DNA from: Vidua macroura
Lineage: Eukaryota > Chordata > Aves > Passeriformes > Viduidae
DNA: 64,000 nucleotides
Direction: 5' to 3'
NCBI RefSeq assembly: GCF_024509145.1
Contig: NC_071572.1
Span: 15,181,671 to 15,245,670, forward strand
Below the pieces are notes generated by a model. That model saw nothing but the letters and a program-made list of their open reading frames with translations. It did no database searches and was not told the DNA's origin. Both the position numbers and the translations under genes were made by a program. Positions within the stretch are counted from its first letter, which is position 1. Each line of letters begins with the position of its first letter. Below are positions 13,001 to 25,100 of this stretch, piece after piece.

Positions 13001-14149
13001 CTAATAATTACATGTTTGAAATAATTTTACCTGATGGATGTAGATGGTCTTGAGACCTGAACATAGCTGTCTCAACTCAGGTAACTAATAGCAGAGGATA
13101 GTAGTAAGTCCAGCTGATCAATCACCTGCTGCATGTTTACCTGCTCCCATCTTCCCTAAGGCCCCAGGCTGAAATGCTGAGTTTTATTTAGATGAACTTA
13201 GTTGCTTAAAAACAGAACCAAACCCCAAGATTACGCTTTTGTGGCATTAAAGGCAAAGTTCTCAAAACTTGCTTGTTATGCATCAGAAAGTCATTTTCTG
13301 TCATGTCTGTGAAATGGAAAATGAGAGTCGCTTGAAGAAGGTGATAAAAGATCATAACAAAGAGAGAGACTGATTTCTCAGTATTCACCTTAGAAGACTG
13401 TAAATAGAGGGATTTCTTAAATTTCCTTTTCCTTGCTTTCGTAAAGGAAGGCTTTTCCCATACTGTGTTGAAACCCACTTCTTGCCTTTCTTTAAGCATC
13501 TGAACAGCAATCTACAAATTTCTTTATGGGAGAGCCCTCTAAAAGACCGACTTCAGACTTGCATCCAGACCTGCATCCTTGCATCATTTCAGAATGAATC
13601 TGAAAAAATGATGTTTCTGCATGTAACTCTGACTCTTGACAGACTTCATTCCATTGCTGCAGAATTTGAGGATAAGAAGTTCTTCAGCCTCCTTACGAAG
13701 GAAAGAATAAAAGCCATTTCAAGATCATTGAAAGCCTCCTTGTGACACTTGATTCCCTAACAGACCTTAAGGATAGCCATGAACATTTAAGTGTGTTCTG
13801 TTTTGAGCTTTGTGAACATTATTTTTTCAGTGTCAAGATCAGAGAAAACTGTTGTCATAACACCTTCCCCTTCCTTCCATGCCTGGTGGTTTTTTGTTGG
13901 AGGGATTTTGAGTAGGTATTTAGACACATGGTTTAATAGTGTGCCACTTTTAGTGCAGTTTTCTTCTGTTCACTGTTCATTGCTCTGAATTTTGTCTAAG
14001 TAGTCTGAATCTCATGTTGTCTTTTTAATATTTCATTTTCTGTAAATAATGTAGTAGATGGCTTTCATTTTGTGACTGGCTTCTCACATCATTAGGATTG
14101 AGGGGAGGAGGCAGTGGAAACAGTTGTTGTTCGAGTATGTTCTTCAAGG

Positions 14150-14155
14150 AATAAA
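14150..14155 (+). terminator. Candidate distal polyadenylation signal
   Basis: AATAAA followed by TTGTTTTGTTTTAAG, a fitting downstream U/GU-rich element. It would give a BCLAF3 3'UTR of about 4.5 kb. Whether it is used is not shown by the sequence. Confidence 0.35.
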
Positions 14156-14564
14156 AAATTGTTTTGTTTTAAGAATAGCAGGAATTTTTTACTCCCAGTT
14201 GAATGAGGGGAACTAATGTCCACTTCTAAGGAATAGATTGTTGATGTTATTTATACTGTAGTTTTTCAAGGACTGTCTGATGTGTCTATGTGTACATATG
14301 TGTGCACATGGAAACACACAGTTAGAGAAGCCTTTAATTATTTGTAAGTGTGGATAAGAAATGACATTTTTAAACTACTGAAGCTGGAGTTAAATGCAAA
14401 TGCATTTTAAGTCTGTAGTCTTTGAGTCCACGACGGTGCTTTTGACAATGTTACTCCATATCGAAAAGCCTCGTTCATAAGGATATATAGTAAGATGTAG
14501 GTATGTTTATATGTATGTTTAACATAGTTTATATAAAATAAATGTAAATTTTGTTTCTACAGAC

Positions 14565-14570
14565 AATAAA
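14565..14570 (+). terminator. Candidate distal polyadenylation signal
   Basis: AATAAA just after another hexamer at 14537-14542. These are the last such signals before the CpG island and could mark the most distal end of the upstream gene. Confidence 0.3.
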
Positions 14571-14658
14571 TGTTTTCATGAAATTTTTACTTATAAATAA
14601 TTCAGTTATTTGATTCAGTAGTTATTAATGTTACCTATACTTTATCTTTAATACTAGC

Positions 14659-14680
14659 TTTTTTTTTTTTTTTTTTTTTT
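14659..14680. repeat. Poly-T run of 22 nt
   Basis: A homopolymer about 300 bp before the GC-rich promoter island. It separates AT-rich spacer from the island shoulder, and could exclude nucleosomes. Confidence 0.85.
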
Positions 14681-15712
14681 AATCTGCATTTCTCCTCTGC
14701 TGCTCTTGTAGGTTTTTTCCCAAGGGTATTTACCTGTGGGAAGACGTGCCTGTGCAGAAGCCTCCCCACCCTCCTTCCATGCCTTTCTGTCCAGGCATGT
14801 TGCTGATACGTGCACACTGTTACTGTTGCAGGGGTTTCGCATCTTCCTGCAGTACGAACGGTCCGCGCTCCTGTGCGACGCTGCTCTTTTTAGAGCAACA
14901 CTACCCCAAAGGCACTCTTCATCTGCCCTATTTGTCTTTTCTTCCTTTCTTCCTCCCCTGCTCCTCAACCCAAACCTGCAGCGGTGTGTGCGGGGAAGGC
15001 GGGCCAGGCAGAGACGAGGGTCGCCTGCGGCGCCGCCGGTGCATTTCCCAGTCGCTCTGAAAGCAGAGCCCCGGGGGCAGGGCAGGGCCGGGCACGGCTG
15101 CCTGGGCCCGTGCGCGGACGGGGCAGGTGCGGGGCAGGAATGCCCGGTTAGGTGCGTGTCCCGCCGCCCGGGAGCGCTCTCCATCCTCCCCCAGCGCCCA
15201 GCGAGGACGCGCCCCGTCCCCTCCCTGTGCCTGAGGAGTCCTGCCCCGAGAGGGAGGGAGCCACCCCGCTCCCCGCCGAGGCTCCGCTCTCCGCCGACCC
15301 TGCCCCCGCCGGGACCGCGGCGTGGCTCCGCTTCCTGCCGCCCTCCCCGCCCTCCTCTCCCACCGGCCCGAGGCGGCGCAGCGGCTCTGGCGCAGTCTCG
15401 CGACACTTCCCGCAGCGCGGAGCCGGAGCCGCCGCTCGCCCCGGCAGCAGCAGCGGCAGCCGAGGCGGTCGCTGCCCGCGCTTGGGAGCCCGAGCCGGTC
15501 CCGCCCCGCGCCCCGCCGCGCTCACCGCCCGCCCCTCCCGCGGCTCGGCGGCACAGGCTCCTCCAGGCGCTTTCGCCCTGGGCTGCTTTTCCCGGCGGCA
15601 GCGGGGACCCAGGTGACTGCAGGAGCTGAAGGCTGAGCCCCTTCTCTCGCCTGATTTCTGTATATTTCCTTTTTCTCACACACGCCGAGGGAGCCGCGGC
15701 GCAGGACGCAGG

Positions 15713-15739
15713 ATGCAGCCCGGCTGCGGCGAGTGCTGA
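15713..15739 (+). CDS. Candidate upstream ORF in SH3KBP1 5'UTR (8 codons)
   Basis: An ATG 182 nt before the main start opens a short frame, MQPGCGEC, ending in TGA at 15737-15739. It is only relevant if transcription starts upstream of 15713, which is likely but not shown. A uORF this short usually allows reinitiation and may modulate SH3KBP1 translation. Confidence 0.3.
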   Translation: MQPGCGEC

Positions 15740-15894
15740 GCGCGGTGGCCGCCGGAGGAGGGAGCGGCTCTGTCAGCGCCTCCGCTCCGCGCGGCGGCGG
15801 CTCGGGCGGTCCCTCGCCCCCTTCCTTCGCCGTGGCCACCCGCCCCAAACTTTCAGCCTGTTGTCGCTGCCAGGAGAAGCCCAGCTCGACATAA

Positions 15895-15898
15895 ATGG
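15895..15898 (+). CDS. SH3KBP1: SH3KBP1 exon 1 coding part (ATG G, then splice donor)
   Basis: The start codon at 15895-15897 plus one base (15898) is followed directly by the strong donor GTGAGT (15899-15904). The one base joins TGGAGGCG... at 43613 to give M-V-E-A-I-V-E-F-D-Y, the N-terminus of the long SH3KBP1/CIN85 isoform. Exon 1 is thus nearly all 5'UTR and codes for one full residue. The Kozak context is mixed: T at -3, G at +4. The exon start is not determined. The start is chosen from the exact phase fit with exon 2 and the position in the CpG island. Other first exons known in mammals for shorter isoforms were not recognised here. Confidence 0.88.
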
Positions 15899-17965
15899 GT
15901 GAGTTCAGGCCGCCGAGGTGGCGGTGCTGGGGGCCAGCTGGGGCTCCCGGCTAGCCGGTGGGGTGCATGTGCCGCTGAGGCGGCGGGAGGGAGGTGGCCG
16001 CCACCGGCCTCCGCTCCTCCGCCTCACGGCTTTTAACTTGTCCTCCCCTCCCCCGGCCGAGGCAATAATTGTTTTCATGTGACAGGCGGAGAGGTCGGTG
16101 TTGGCGGCGGCGGAGCGACGGGGGGGTGCCCCTCGGGGCTGCCGCTGTGGGTGCTCCCGAGCGGGGCTGACACGGGTACGAACCCTCCCGTGCATCGGCT
16201 CCCCGGCCTCGCCGCCTTCCCGCCGGGCACGGCCCTCCCCGGGCACTCTGGGGTGTGGTGGCACCGGGCCGGCCGGGCGGAGAGAAGAGACAGCTCTGCG
16301 CCGGGCGCGCAGGTTGCGCTACGAGGGCTGCGGGGACGGATGCACTGCCCTCACTGCCCCGCGCCGCCCCTCACTGCCCCGCCGGGCGGGGGCGGCCGCC
16401 GGGGCCGCTACGCGGGGTCGCTGGAGCCGCGGCTGCCGCTGCCCGTGAGGTGTCACCCGCGGACTTCGGGAAGCGGCTGCGCCTGGATGCCCAGCCCGGG
16501 CTGGGCAGCGCCCGTTACCTGTGCAGTGGACAGGGAGGGAGGATGGGATGAATTGTCCCATTATGCGGGCGAGGCGGCGGCAGCGGCGGTGCCAGGCGCG
16601 GGCTGAGCGATGCGCGCGGGGCGTCGCTGGAGTGCGGCTGCCCGCGGCTCGCTCTGCCCAGCGCGGTGCCCGGCAGAAAATGACGGGAACAAAAGAAGCG
16701 GCAGCTGTCGGTGGGCAGCCTTGGTGCACAAGCCGGCCGGCGTCTGGAGACAGCAGCGAACGGTGCTCCGAAACAGCGGCTTTTGGATGTCCCAAGGCCC
16801 CCCGCTGCCCGCTTCGCTCACGGCGGCGGAAATGCGGTCGGACTGTGGGGGAACCTAAGAGCAGCATCACCGAAACAACTGAATATAATGCGTGATGTGG
16901 GAGGACATTTTACACAATTTCACCTGTTGTAATACAGTGACGTTGGGAATATAGTAGGAAATAAATCGTCCCTTTGTTCTTTGAGAGATTAGTTTGCGGG
17001 GTGCTATGGAAGCGAGGCACAGCTGCTTTACCTGTATGTTACCAGATTAAGCACAAGCTTTATGCTATCGACTTCCAGTTAGCTCTCCCGTTCGCGCTGA
17101 GATGGGTTCATCCCTGTGCAGCTCGCTCGGCCCTATTGATCCGGCTGAGCTCCGCCGCTGCTGACGGCAGGCCGGCATCCCCGGCTGCCACAGTTAATTG
17201 GGGGCATTGCAGGAGTTCTGGTAGGGTTGGTTTGCCGGCTCACTGACACAGCTCTCAACTTCTGTCTTCTGTCACAACCGATAAGATTTTAAACATAGTG
17301 TTGCATTGAGAGGTAGGGTTTGTAACTGCTGAATGGAGCAGAATCTGTAGTCAGTAAGGCATGTCATAGGATATAGTTTTTAAAAATTTTTTTGGTTTCT
17401 TATCTTCTTCCAATGTATTTATTTCTTACTAACTTTGTATTGTAATACAATAAGGCTTTTCTGATTTCAATTTACTCCACAGTCCAATTATTAGACTTCA
17501 TGGTTGAAAAGAATAACCAAGAACCAACAAAGTAATTTGCATTGATAGAGCTCTAGGAAGGTTTTTAATACAGTAACTTGGTAGTAAAGGCCATCTTTTT
17601 TCTTTTTACCCACCCATCCCTCTCCTGGGCAGTGATCCTACACATCTGGCTTCTTTAAAGCTCATTTGGATGATGACTTTCCCAAATCATCATGATTCAG
17701 TCATACTTTGCTTTGCAAAATGGGAGTGGAGGGAAGGTAAATACGATATAATTGTTGTTCATATCTTTAAATGAGTTTGCAAACAAATAGAAAAATTGTG
17801 CAAGGAGGTGAAGATATGCATAGTATGAAAGTAAAATCTTTCTAGGAGATATCAAATGAAAGCAGTTTTATTAAACACATTTTTAACATAGTTAGCATTT
17901 TTGTAAGACAACTCAGATGCAGAAGAGAATAATTATTATAGGTGATAATAATTATAATAGGTGAA

Positions 17966-18001
17966 TTCTTTGTGTACTATACAAAGTATATACACAAAGA
18001 A
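17966..18001. repeat. Inverted repeat with 11-bp arms
   Basis: TTCTTTGTGTA (17966-17976) and its perfect reverse complement TACACAAAGAA (17991-18001) are separated by 14 nt that are themselves partly self-complementary (TATAC...GTATA). The DNA could form a cruciform. No function is inferred. Confidence 0.8.
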
Positions 18002-21000
18002 GGTGTATAAACTTAGGTATAATTTTTTTTTATATTAGTTGTAAGCCTTCTTATATCAACCATTTATATTTTCTCAGTGTCTCTGCAGAGTGTTTTAAGC
18101 CCAACCCTATGCATATATTGGGTGTATGTTACACATACCTGTATACCGAGATTCAGTGCTTCTTTACAGCACACACCCCAAACCTTACAAGAAATACTTT
18201 GTGTAATTGATGTTTTATGAGCTCTTCTATGACATTATAGGCAGAGTGCATTAAAATTAATTAATTTGCACTTGCAATGGACTTCTCAGGAGAGTTGAGT
18301 GAAATAATGATGTTAGTTCTCTGCAACATAAAAAGGATAAGGCAAAGATCTTGAAGGTAGTCATGAACACAGTGAAACAAGCTTGGTCCCCCTCCTTAAA
18401 TGTTTGAGAAATTAAGATGTGGTGTTTTGTGGAGACTTGTGTGTGGGAGAGGGTTGTTTGTTTGTTGTTGCTTTTGAGTTTGTTTTGTTCTGTTTTTATT
18501 TTGAAACTACTTAGACTCGAGTATGGTCAGGGAACTCAGTCTCAACTGCAAGAGCATGGGGTGTCCACATATCAGACTGTCCTCCTGAAGTTGAAGGTGC
18601 AGAAAACAAAGTAGATGTGGGGAAACGTGGTTTAAAATGTACTGCTTATCAAATTTAGAAACTGCAAGAGTAGAAGTGTGATTCTAGAGAGTTGCGTTTA
18701 ACTGCCATCATCACGAAGCAGCTGTGCAGCTCCTTCTGTCAGTCGAGACACCCCTCCCAACTTCTGCACTAAATGAAGGAAAATCCCTTCTTCTGCTGTG
18801 CATTCTTTGCTCATGTTCAAAGCACAGCCAGTTTAGTGCATTAAATGAGGTGTGGGTCCTGTATAATAATGTTACAATGAAGCTATGTGGCTGAAACCTT
18901 CATCACAATGCTTGAACACCATTTCATCAATATTTTTTCATCTAAATCTTTTTCAAGGTATTGTTAAAGCTCTGCTGTTTGGAAAGGGGAAGAGAGGAAG
19001 TGCTGCTTTTGTTTATATGAAATCACATTGATCACCTCTGCTGCCACCGTAGTTGGGAGTTTGGATTCAGAGAGAGTCTTGTGCCCTTTGAACCAGTTAG
19101 ATTACTTCCACTGGCAGACAGCTGTTGTCTGTGTGATTTTACATAACTGGTTGAGAAAGGTGCTTTGCTGTGGAATACTGCAGCTAGTTTGTACACACCA
19201 AAGGAATATTACACCAACAAGTAATGCAATCAAAAGAATTCAGTCTATGTGAGAGTGTGATTATTCTGTACTAGTTGCAATCCCTTTTTCTGTTTTTACT
19301 TTTCTTATTTTTTTTTTCATTTTCTAAATTCTCCTCTATCCCCTGCCCTCAGCTTCCCCCCTTCTCTGTCTCTCTTTGCACGTTTCAGAGATGCTGCTTC
19401 CTCTGCCTTCCTCTCTCTTATTGCAGCATCAACAGAGGGAGTGCTCTGAGCACATTTCTTGCGTGTGGGGCCAGGCTGACCTCCAGTACCAGAGCTGTAT
19501 TCCATCTAAACTTCTGCTTGGCCCCGTGGTGACACCTGGAGTGTGCTCACTGCAGCAGGAGCCCTGGAGAGTGTGGCTGGTGAACTCCAGCAACCCTACT
19601 CTCCCATCTAAAATGATGAATTTTTGAGGCCTGAGCTTAGCAGAAGTTGTACACAGAAGATGGTAGGTGTGCTTGTGGTTGCCTTTCCAAAATGGTGGAG
19701 ATATTGGAACTTTTCAGTAAAATAGCTGTAAGATTTTAAAAATAGAAATAGTATTTGCCATTCTAATCATCCTTGAAGGCAGTTGAACAGTTTCAGCTGA
19801 ATAAGGAAAAGTAATAAGAAAGATGATTATCATGGCTTTTTTTACTTGGACTTCTTCTTTAAAACAAGGTTTTAAGCAACTGTAAAGTGGCTTTATAGGA
19901 AAAAAATTGTGTAAAAATCCTTCCCGACTTGTAAAAAGTCTTTATTCTCCTCATGGGGGTGTTACTGATTTTAATTCTTTTGTGGTCATTAGTAGATTTC
20001 TTTCTCACAAGAAGGCAGCTACATTGGAGCTGTTCAGGATCAGGTGTCCAGCGGTTTGGAGACATTATACAGCCTGTGGCTTATGATCTGAGTTCCGGAG
20101 TTTTCATAAACTGTAATAAAATATTTTGGTAACCTGTATTAAGTTTTGTTTAAAAATAGCTGGTGTGAAGTTTTCTTTTCTTAGAAATCAAGAGATAATG
20201 ACATTCCTGTCATAAAAGGTTGTCAGAGCTGCCTTCTATATGGATGAAGATAGGGGTTGGAAATAAAAAAATATAAAACATGTAAATATATGTGTACATG
20301 TAAAAGATTATGAAAATAATTTATGATTATGGCATCTCTTCTGCTTGCTCCTTTGCAGTAGCTCTTCCTTCCTCAGACTGTCTATTAGAGTTGTTTTTTA
20401 ATATTAACTGTTGCTTTTAGCTCAGGAAGTCTGATAAAGAACATAATACTTAAAATAGATGGTTTCTTAAAAGAGCAGAATTCTTGCTTGTTTTCGAGCT
20501 TATCAAAGACTCATATGTAGGAAATTACAATAGAGCTGCTAGAAAAGGGGTTTTTTTTCTGACTGGGTTTAAGGAAGCAATGTAATGAGCATGTAATAAT
20601 AATGTAATGTAATAAAACACTTTATTGAGAAGCAGATTTGTTTTGTTATGAATGCTGAGTGCATACATATTTCTGTTTAAACTGCCACTAATGTAATATA
20701 TAAAATATATCTCTGATGTTATTAAGATTGCTTATTTTTTAGTTGTTACTCACTGGATGTTAGAGGATGCTTTAAGAATACTGCTGGTATATCAGAATAT
20801 TTATAGAAGATCAGTGTTGGCCTTGTAGATAATGCATTGACTCTTTTCCTGCTTATAGGGGAAGGGTTGCATGTGTTAGGAGGAGAAAAAGGAGAGCTTG
20901 GAAATGTGAAATGAGCAGCTGAAATTTCAGGTCTGATGTGTCAGAGGTCACTGACTGACGTGCTGCAAGCAGGTTAGCCCTGACTAGATCAAAGGAGTGA

Positions 21001-22081
21001 AAACAGCCGCAAAGATGGTATCTGTTGTTTTGCTCTGATCCTGCTGGTATAGAGCTAGCTTATAAAAAAAGATGATGGATTTTGTATGGTTCCTATCTGT
21101 GTGTTTTTTAAAATCCTGGACCAGGGAGTGAAGGTTTTCTCTTGATGCAAAAGCAGGAAGTAGCTGCAGGCCATATCTACATTCTGTACGCTGAGGAATG
21201 ATGAAAGAATATATTAGGTAGAGGGGAATGATAGAGGAGGTGAGTATCAAGATTCAGTAATTCAGCTAAAGTAAAAGTAATTGCTGACAGTCTGCTTCAC
21301 AGTGAGAGGAAACAATAAAAGCTTGAAGTCCCTATGTGTGAGAGAATATGCAAATACTGCAGTTCAGTAGTCATGGATTGTATTATCAAATGAAGTTGTC
21401 TTTCCCCTCCTTTTTGTTATTGGTAACTGAGAAGCATCAGTAGAAAGCAACTCTTGAGAAAGCAGTGGTAAATCCACATAAAAGCTGTGTGGTGAGATGA
21501 CTGTTGCAAGGTCTTGGCTATACTTTGTTCCTAACATAACTTTGCCTTAGAGAATGGAGCATCCTGGAGGACGAGCAGTGAAAGGGGAAAGGATTTCTTT
21601 GTTCCCAGTCTTACAGCAGTTTGTGTTACAGTGGGAGAGTTGCTGAGAATTTGTGCTTCTGATTTAGTATGAAGAATTGTGTGGATTTGCCGATCAGAAA
21701 TTATGTCTGTGCTGAAAGAAATTCTCTTTAGCAACAAAGATAATGTATTATAGAAAGCTGAGCATTTATACAAGAAAAATATCCCTAACTTCTGATTAAT
21801 CAGTAGTGTCAGTATAAAGAGGTGTCTTTTGAACTCTGCCTTTGAATTTCATTAGAAGTATTGTACAGAAGGAAAAAGTTCCTCTTTACCTCATTCTCTG
21901 TCTTTCATACTGTGCAGCTAAATCACTTCTGACAATTGAAACCCGCTCACACCAAAACCAGTGTAAATCTATTCATTTATTTGAAGATCAAAGTCAGCAT
22001 TGGTGCACAGCTCCCCGGGGAACTAATGCTTTTTTGAAAATGTCAATATAGATTCATTGCATGTGTTGCAAGTCAAGGCCC

Positions 22082-22140
22082 AATTAGACTAGGTCTAGAT
22101 CTTTAAAGGTCCCTTTCAACCCAAAGCATTCAAAATTATC
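22082..22140 (+). mobile_element. CR1 LINE 3' tail fragment
   Basis: It reads close to the consensus CR1 end: TAGATCTTTAAAGGTCCCTTTCAACCCAAAGCATTC, matching the widespread avian pattern 'gatctttaaggtcccttccaacccaaaccattc'. It is a short 5'-truncated copy, as usual for CR1. Confidence 0.75.
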
Positions 22141-25100
22141 TATCAATATTTAATTAGCTTTCAGTGGTCACACTGATTGTATTTAAAAATTAAGTGGTTT
22201 ATGTCCCACAGGTAATTTGTATTAATGAATTTGTGACTTACTTTAAAAAAAACCCAACTCACCTAAAACAAGGAAACAAAAAAATCATTCCTGCAAAATA
22301 GGAATACTTATAACATGTTGTGTTCTCTACTTGTAATTTCCAGGAACTTGCTTGTTACCTTAAAAAGCAACATATTGGTGCTTTTTATTGATAACAAGGT
22401 CTCAAACACACACAAAAGTCACTTCAGGGTGTTTTCTTGCTTGTTTTAGGTTGGTTTTATGGGAAGATGTTCTTGGAGGTCAGTGCAACTGCTGGTGCTG
22501 TATGGACTACTTGTGTCAGCCTGGTTCTCTTTGTATGTAGCCCTGTCTTTCCCCATGAGCTGGACTTATAAAGGCTTTCATTAAAGGTAGCAGCAGAATA
22601 TAAGTGTACACATACAGTACTTTTCATTTTTGAGCCAATTGTAAAGCTATTCTGAGAAATTTCATGTCAGCCTTAAGTTAAGTATGTTCTCTATCTATGG
22701 TTGCTGATTCATCCTCACCACTGGCAAAAAAGCATTTTTCATACTCTGGTAACTTGGCAGAGTGGATTTTTTCTTCCTGATAGGCTTGTGCAGCATTGAA
22801 AATTTTCTGTCCTTGTGACAGATATAAAACTGGCAAGCAGCAAGATCTCAGCTTAATTTTTCAGTGTTTTTCTCATTCCTGCTGTTTTTTCTGTGAGGTC
22901 TCACTGAGCTCTTATTGAGCTGTTAGTGCTCCTTTATTTCCTACTGTCAAAGGGCACACCAGATTCCAAACTGTGCCCAGAAAAAGATGCCTTTATTTAG
23001 AGGTTTTGTTATGGCAAGTTTTTAAAAACTTCTTTACTTTTAAATTTGTACCACTTATAAAAAAATGTTTTAGCTTTGGCCTTCTGTTTCCAAATGTAGG
23101 GATTAGTGGCTTGCTTTGGAAGAGTGGTGATGCTTATTTATAAACAATATTTGAATGTTGATGAAGATTGACTACTGCAGTACTTTTTTATTTTGTAATT
23201 CATTTCTTATGAACAATTTCTTTATTGTCATCAACAGCTTTATGGAAAAATATCCTATTAAAACATTTCACTCTAGACAAGACCACCTTAATTTCCCATG
23301 GAATAGCCTGGTATTATAGTTCATTGAAATTGCAGAACTGCCATTTTCATTGAATACAACTATCCAACTCTTCTGCTTAAATGATCACATTAAAGAAATC
23401 CTCAAAAGCTTACACAAGGCAGCCAAAATATCTCAAACAACTCCTACCAAAAAAAAAAAAAAAATCTAATCCTAGGGGAACCTGACTTTCTTCCCATCAG
23501 ACTTTAAATGGCTGGGTGAAAGGAAGGGATGGAGAAATGAGTGCAGAGAGTGAAAGCCTTCCAGTAAAGGCTGAACTTGCGAGCCTTGCCTTGAATGCAC
23601 AATCCAGCAGTTTGTGAGAGTGGGAATTCCTGAAAACCTGAGAGTGAGCAGCAGTGCTTCCAGGCAGGTCCTGCTAGCAGGGAAGACAAAATTGCACCAT
23701 GTGAAGGCAGGCCTGGTAGTAAGAAATGCTTGTAATTTCATTTATTAATAAAATTAAAAATTAAATTAGTTCCAGGAGAGTAAAAAAAGTGTCTACAAAT
23801 TTATAAATCCTCATGATATTAAAGATTTTTTTGATGTCATGTCCTACACCTTATTATTTGATTTTAATTTTTGTTCAGAGAAACATCAGGGTCCCAACAG
23901 TTGTGGAGAACACCAGCTTGAAACCTTACAAGCTTTTCTTATATCTGTATTTTTAGATTGCATGTGGGAAAGAAAAGGTTAATCACAATGCAATCTTGAA
24001 ATCTAGATTTGGTTCAGATTTAAATATTGATATTGAAGTCAAACAGTGAAACCTCTTCAACCAGTAAATTTGAAGTTTGATACACTTCTGTACTTTTGTT
24101 GCATTTGTTTAATGAAAATGGTAACATTTAAGTTTCATCTCATTTTAAGGTTCTAAGCCATTTGCTGAACCCAGCTGATCATATAACTAGTTCAGTTGTT
24201 AATCTCTGTCTGGTATGAGATTACTTTTAATCTTGATTAATTGTTAATTGCTGTATCCTTAGTGTTGGAAATGTGTTCTTTGTAGCTATTTTTGTTAGTA
24301 ACTTGAACAACAAAGTTAATTTTCCAGGAGACAAAAATCTGAGTATTTTGTGGATTTTGTTGGCTTTTAACTAGTTAGCTTATAGATTTGACCAGCTCCT
24401 CAGTTGCTTCTTTCTTTGTTGCTTCTTTCTCTGTAGGTCTGGTAGATCACAGTGGGTTAAATTTATCTATCTGGATAGAATTGCTCCAACATCATAGAGG
24501 TAATGTGGTTAATCAAGGGATTTGTGTGTACAGTTAATCCAGGCTAGTTAACTGCTATTTTATTGATGGGAGGTTTGCTTAATAAGGAAAATCCTTCTCT
24601 GACTTCTTCCTTACTTGACTAAATGTGTGATGAAAAGAGATTTATTCTTGAACAGCCAACTAATTTGTACAAGTAAGATCAGCTCTTTCTGTTGCAAGAA
24701 ACAACCTTTCAACTGGGAGACAAATCTTCCTGCTGCTGTTGCTGTTATCTTTGGTTATGATTGTTTTTAATGTTCATCTTCCTAGACAGCTGCTATTTCC
24801 TCCTCCATCCAGTAATCTCTTTAAAATTGGGAAATATCTTTATTTTCTTTGAAACTTAGTACAAAAGCCCCTTGTATGTGCTGGTTGTTTCATTCATCAA
24901 ATACCTTTATTTAGCTTCATTTGAAAATAGTAGAAATACACTTGTCAGTTTTTCTTTGACCACAGAGGTCAGTTTGAATGGTCTTTGTTCTGTCAGCTCA
25001 TACCGCCCTTCAGAATTGCTCACTTTGATTTGCATTAACCATGCTACTTATTTTAAAGGCTACAATTTCTGTGTATGAAGCACCTATAAATAGTGCTTTT

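Larger units (their letters stand above)
10046..14658. other. Possible extended 3'UTR or intergenic spacer
   Basis: A 4.6-kb AT-rich stretch between the proximal poly(A) site and the SH3KBP1 CpG island. I recognise no transposon and no gene. Further AATAAA hexamers stand at 14150-14155 (followed by a T/G-rich stretch), 14537-14542 and 14565-14570, so a 3'UTR of up to about 4.9 kb is possible. The 87-codon ORF at 13482-13745 resembles no family I know. Confidence 0.45.
14980..16850 (+). promoter_or_regulatory. SH3KBP1: CpG island promoter of SH3KBP1
   Basis: About 1.9 kb of very GC-rich, CpG-dense sequence with sharp edges against AT-rich DNA. It has many GC-box-like motifs (CCCCGCCCC, GGGCGGGGG). 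It surrounds the exon carrying the SH3KBP1 start codon (15895), so it is the promoter island. No TATA box stands out, consistent with dispersed initiation, and I cannot fix the TSS. Long ORFs here on both strands (such as 14654-15679 minus and 14736-15629 plus) come from GC-rich codons lacking stops; their peptides are Pro/Ala/Arg/Gly-rich. Strand is assigned from SH3KBP1; antisense initiation is possible. Confidence 0.85.

Noticed and set aside
13482..13745. 87-codon ORF upstream of the CpG island
   Set aside because: Reads plausibly as protein but has no known family resemblance, and lies in the probable 3'UTR/spacer with no splice sites framing it.
14654..15679. Minus-strand ORF of 341 codons and plus-strand ORF of 297 codons over the CpG island
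   Set aside because: GC-rich sequence has few stop codons on either strand. The peptides are low-complexity Ala/Gly/Arg/Pro, and the minus one ends in a Lys run from the poly-T tract. Region is promoter and 5'UTR.
16079..16895. Overlapping ORFs of 98-183 codons on both strands in the downstream part of the island
   Set aside because: Same GC-composition effect within the start of intron 1; no family resemblance.
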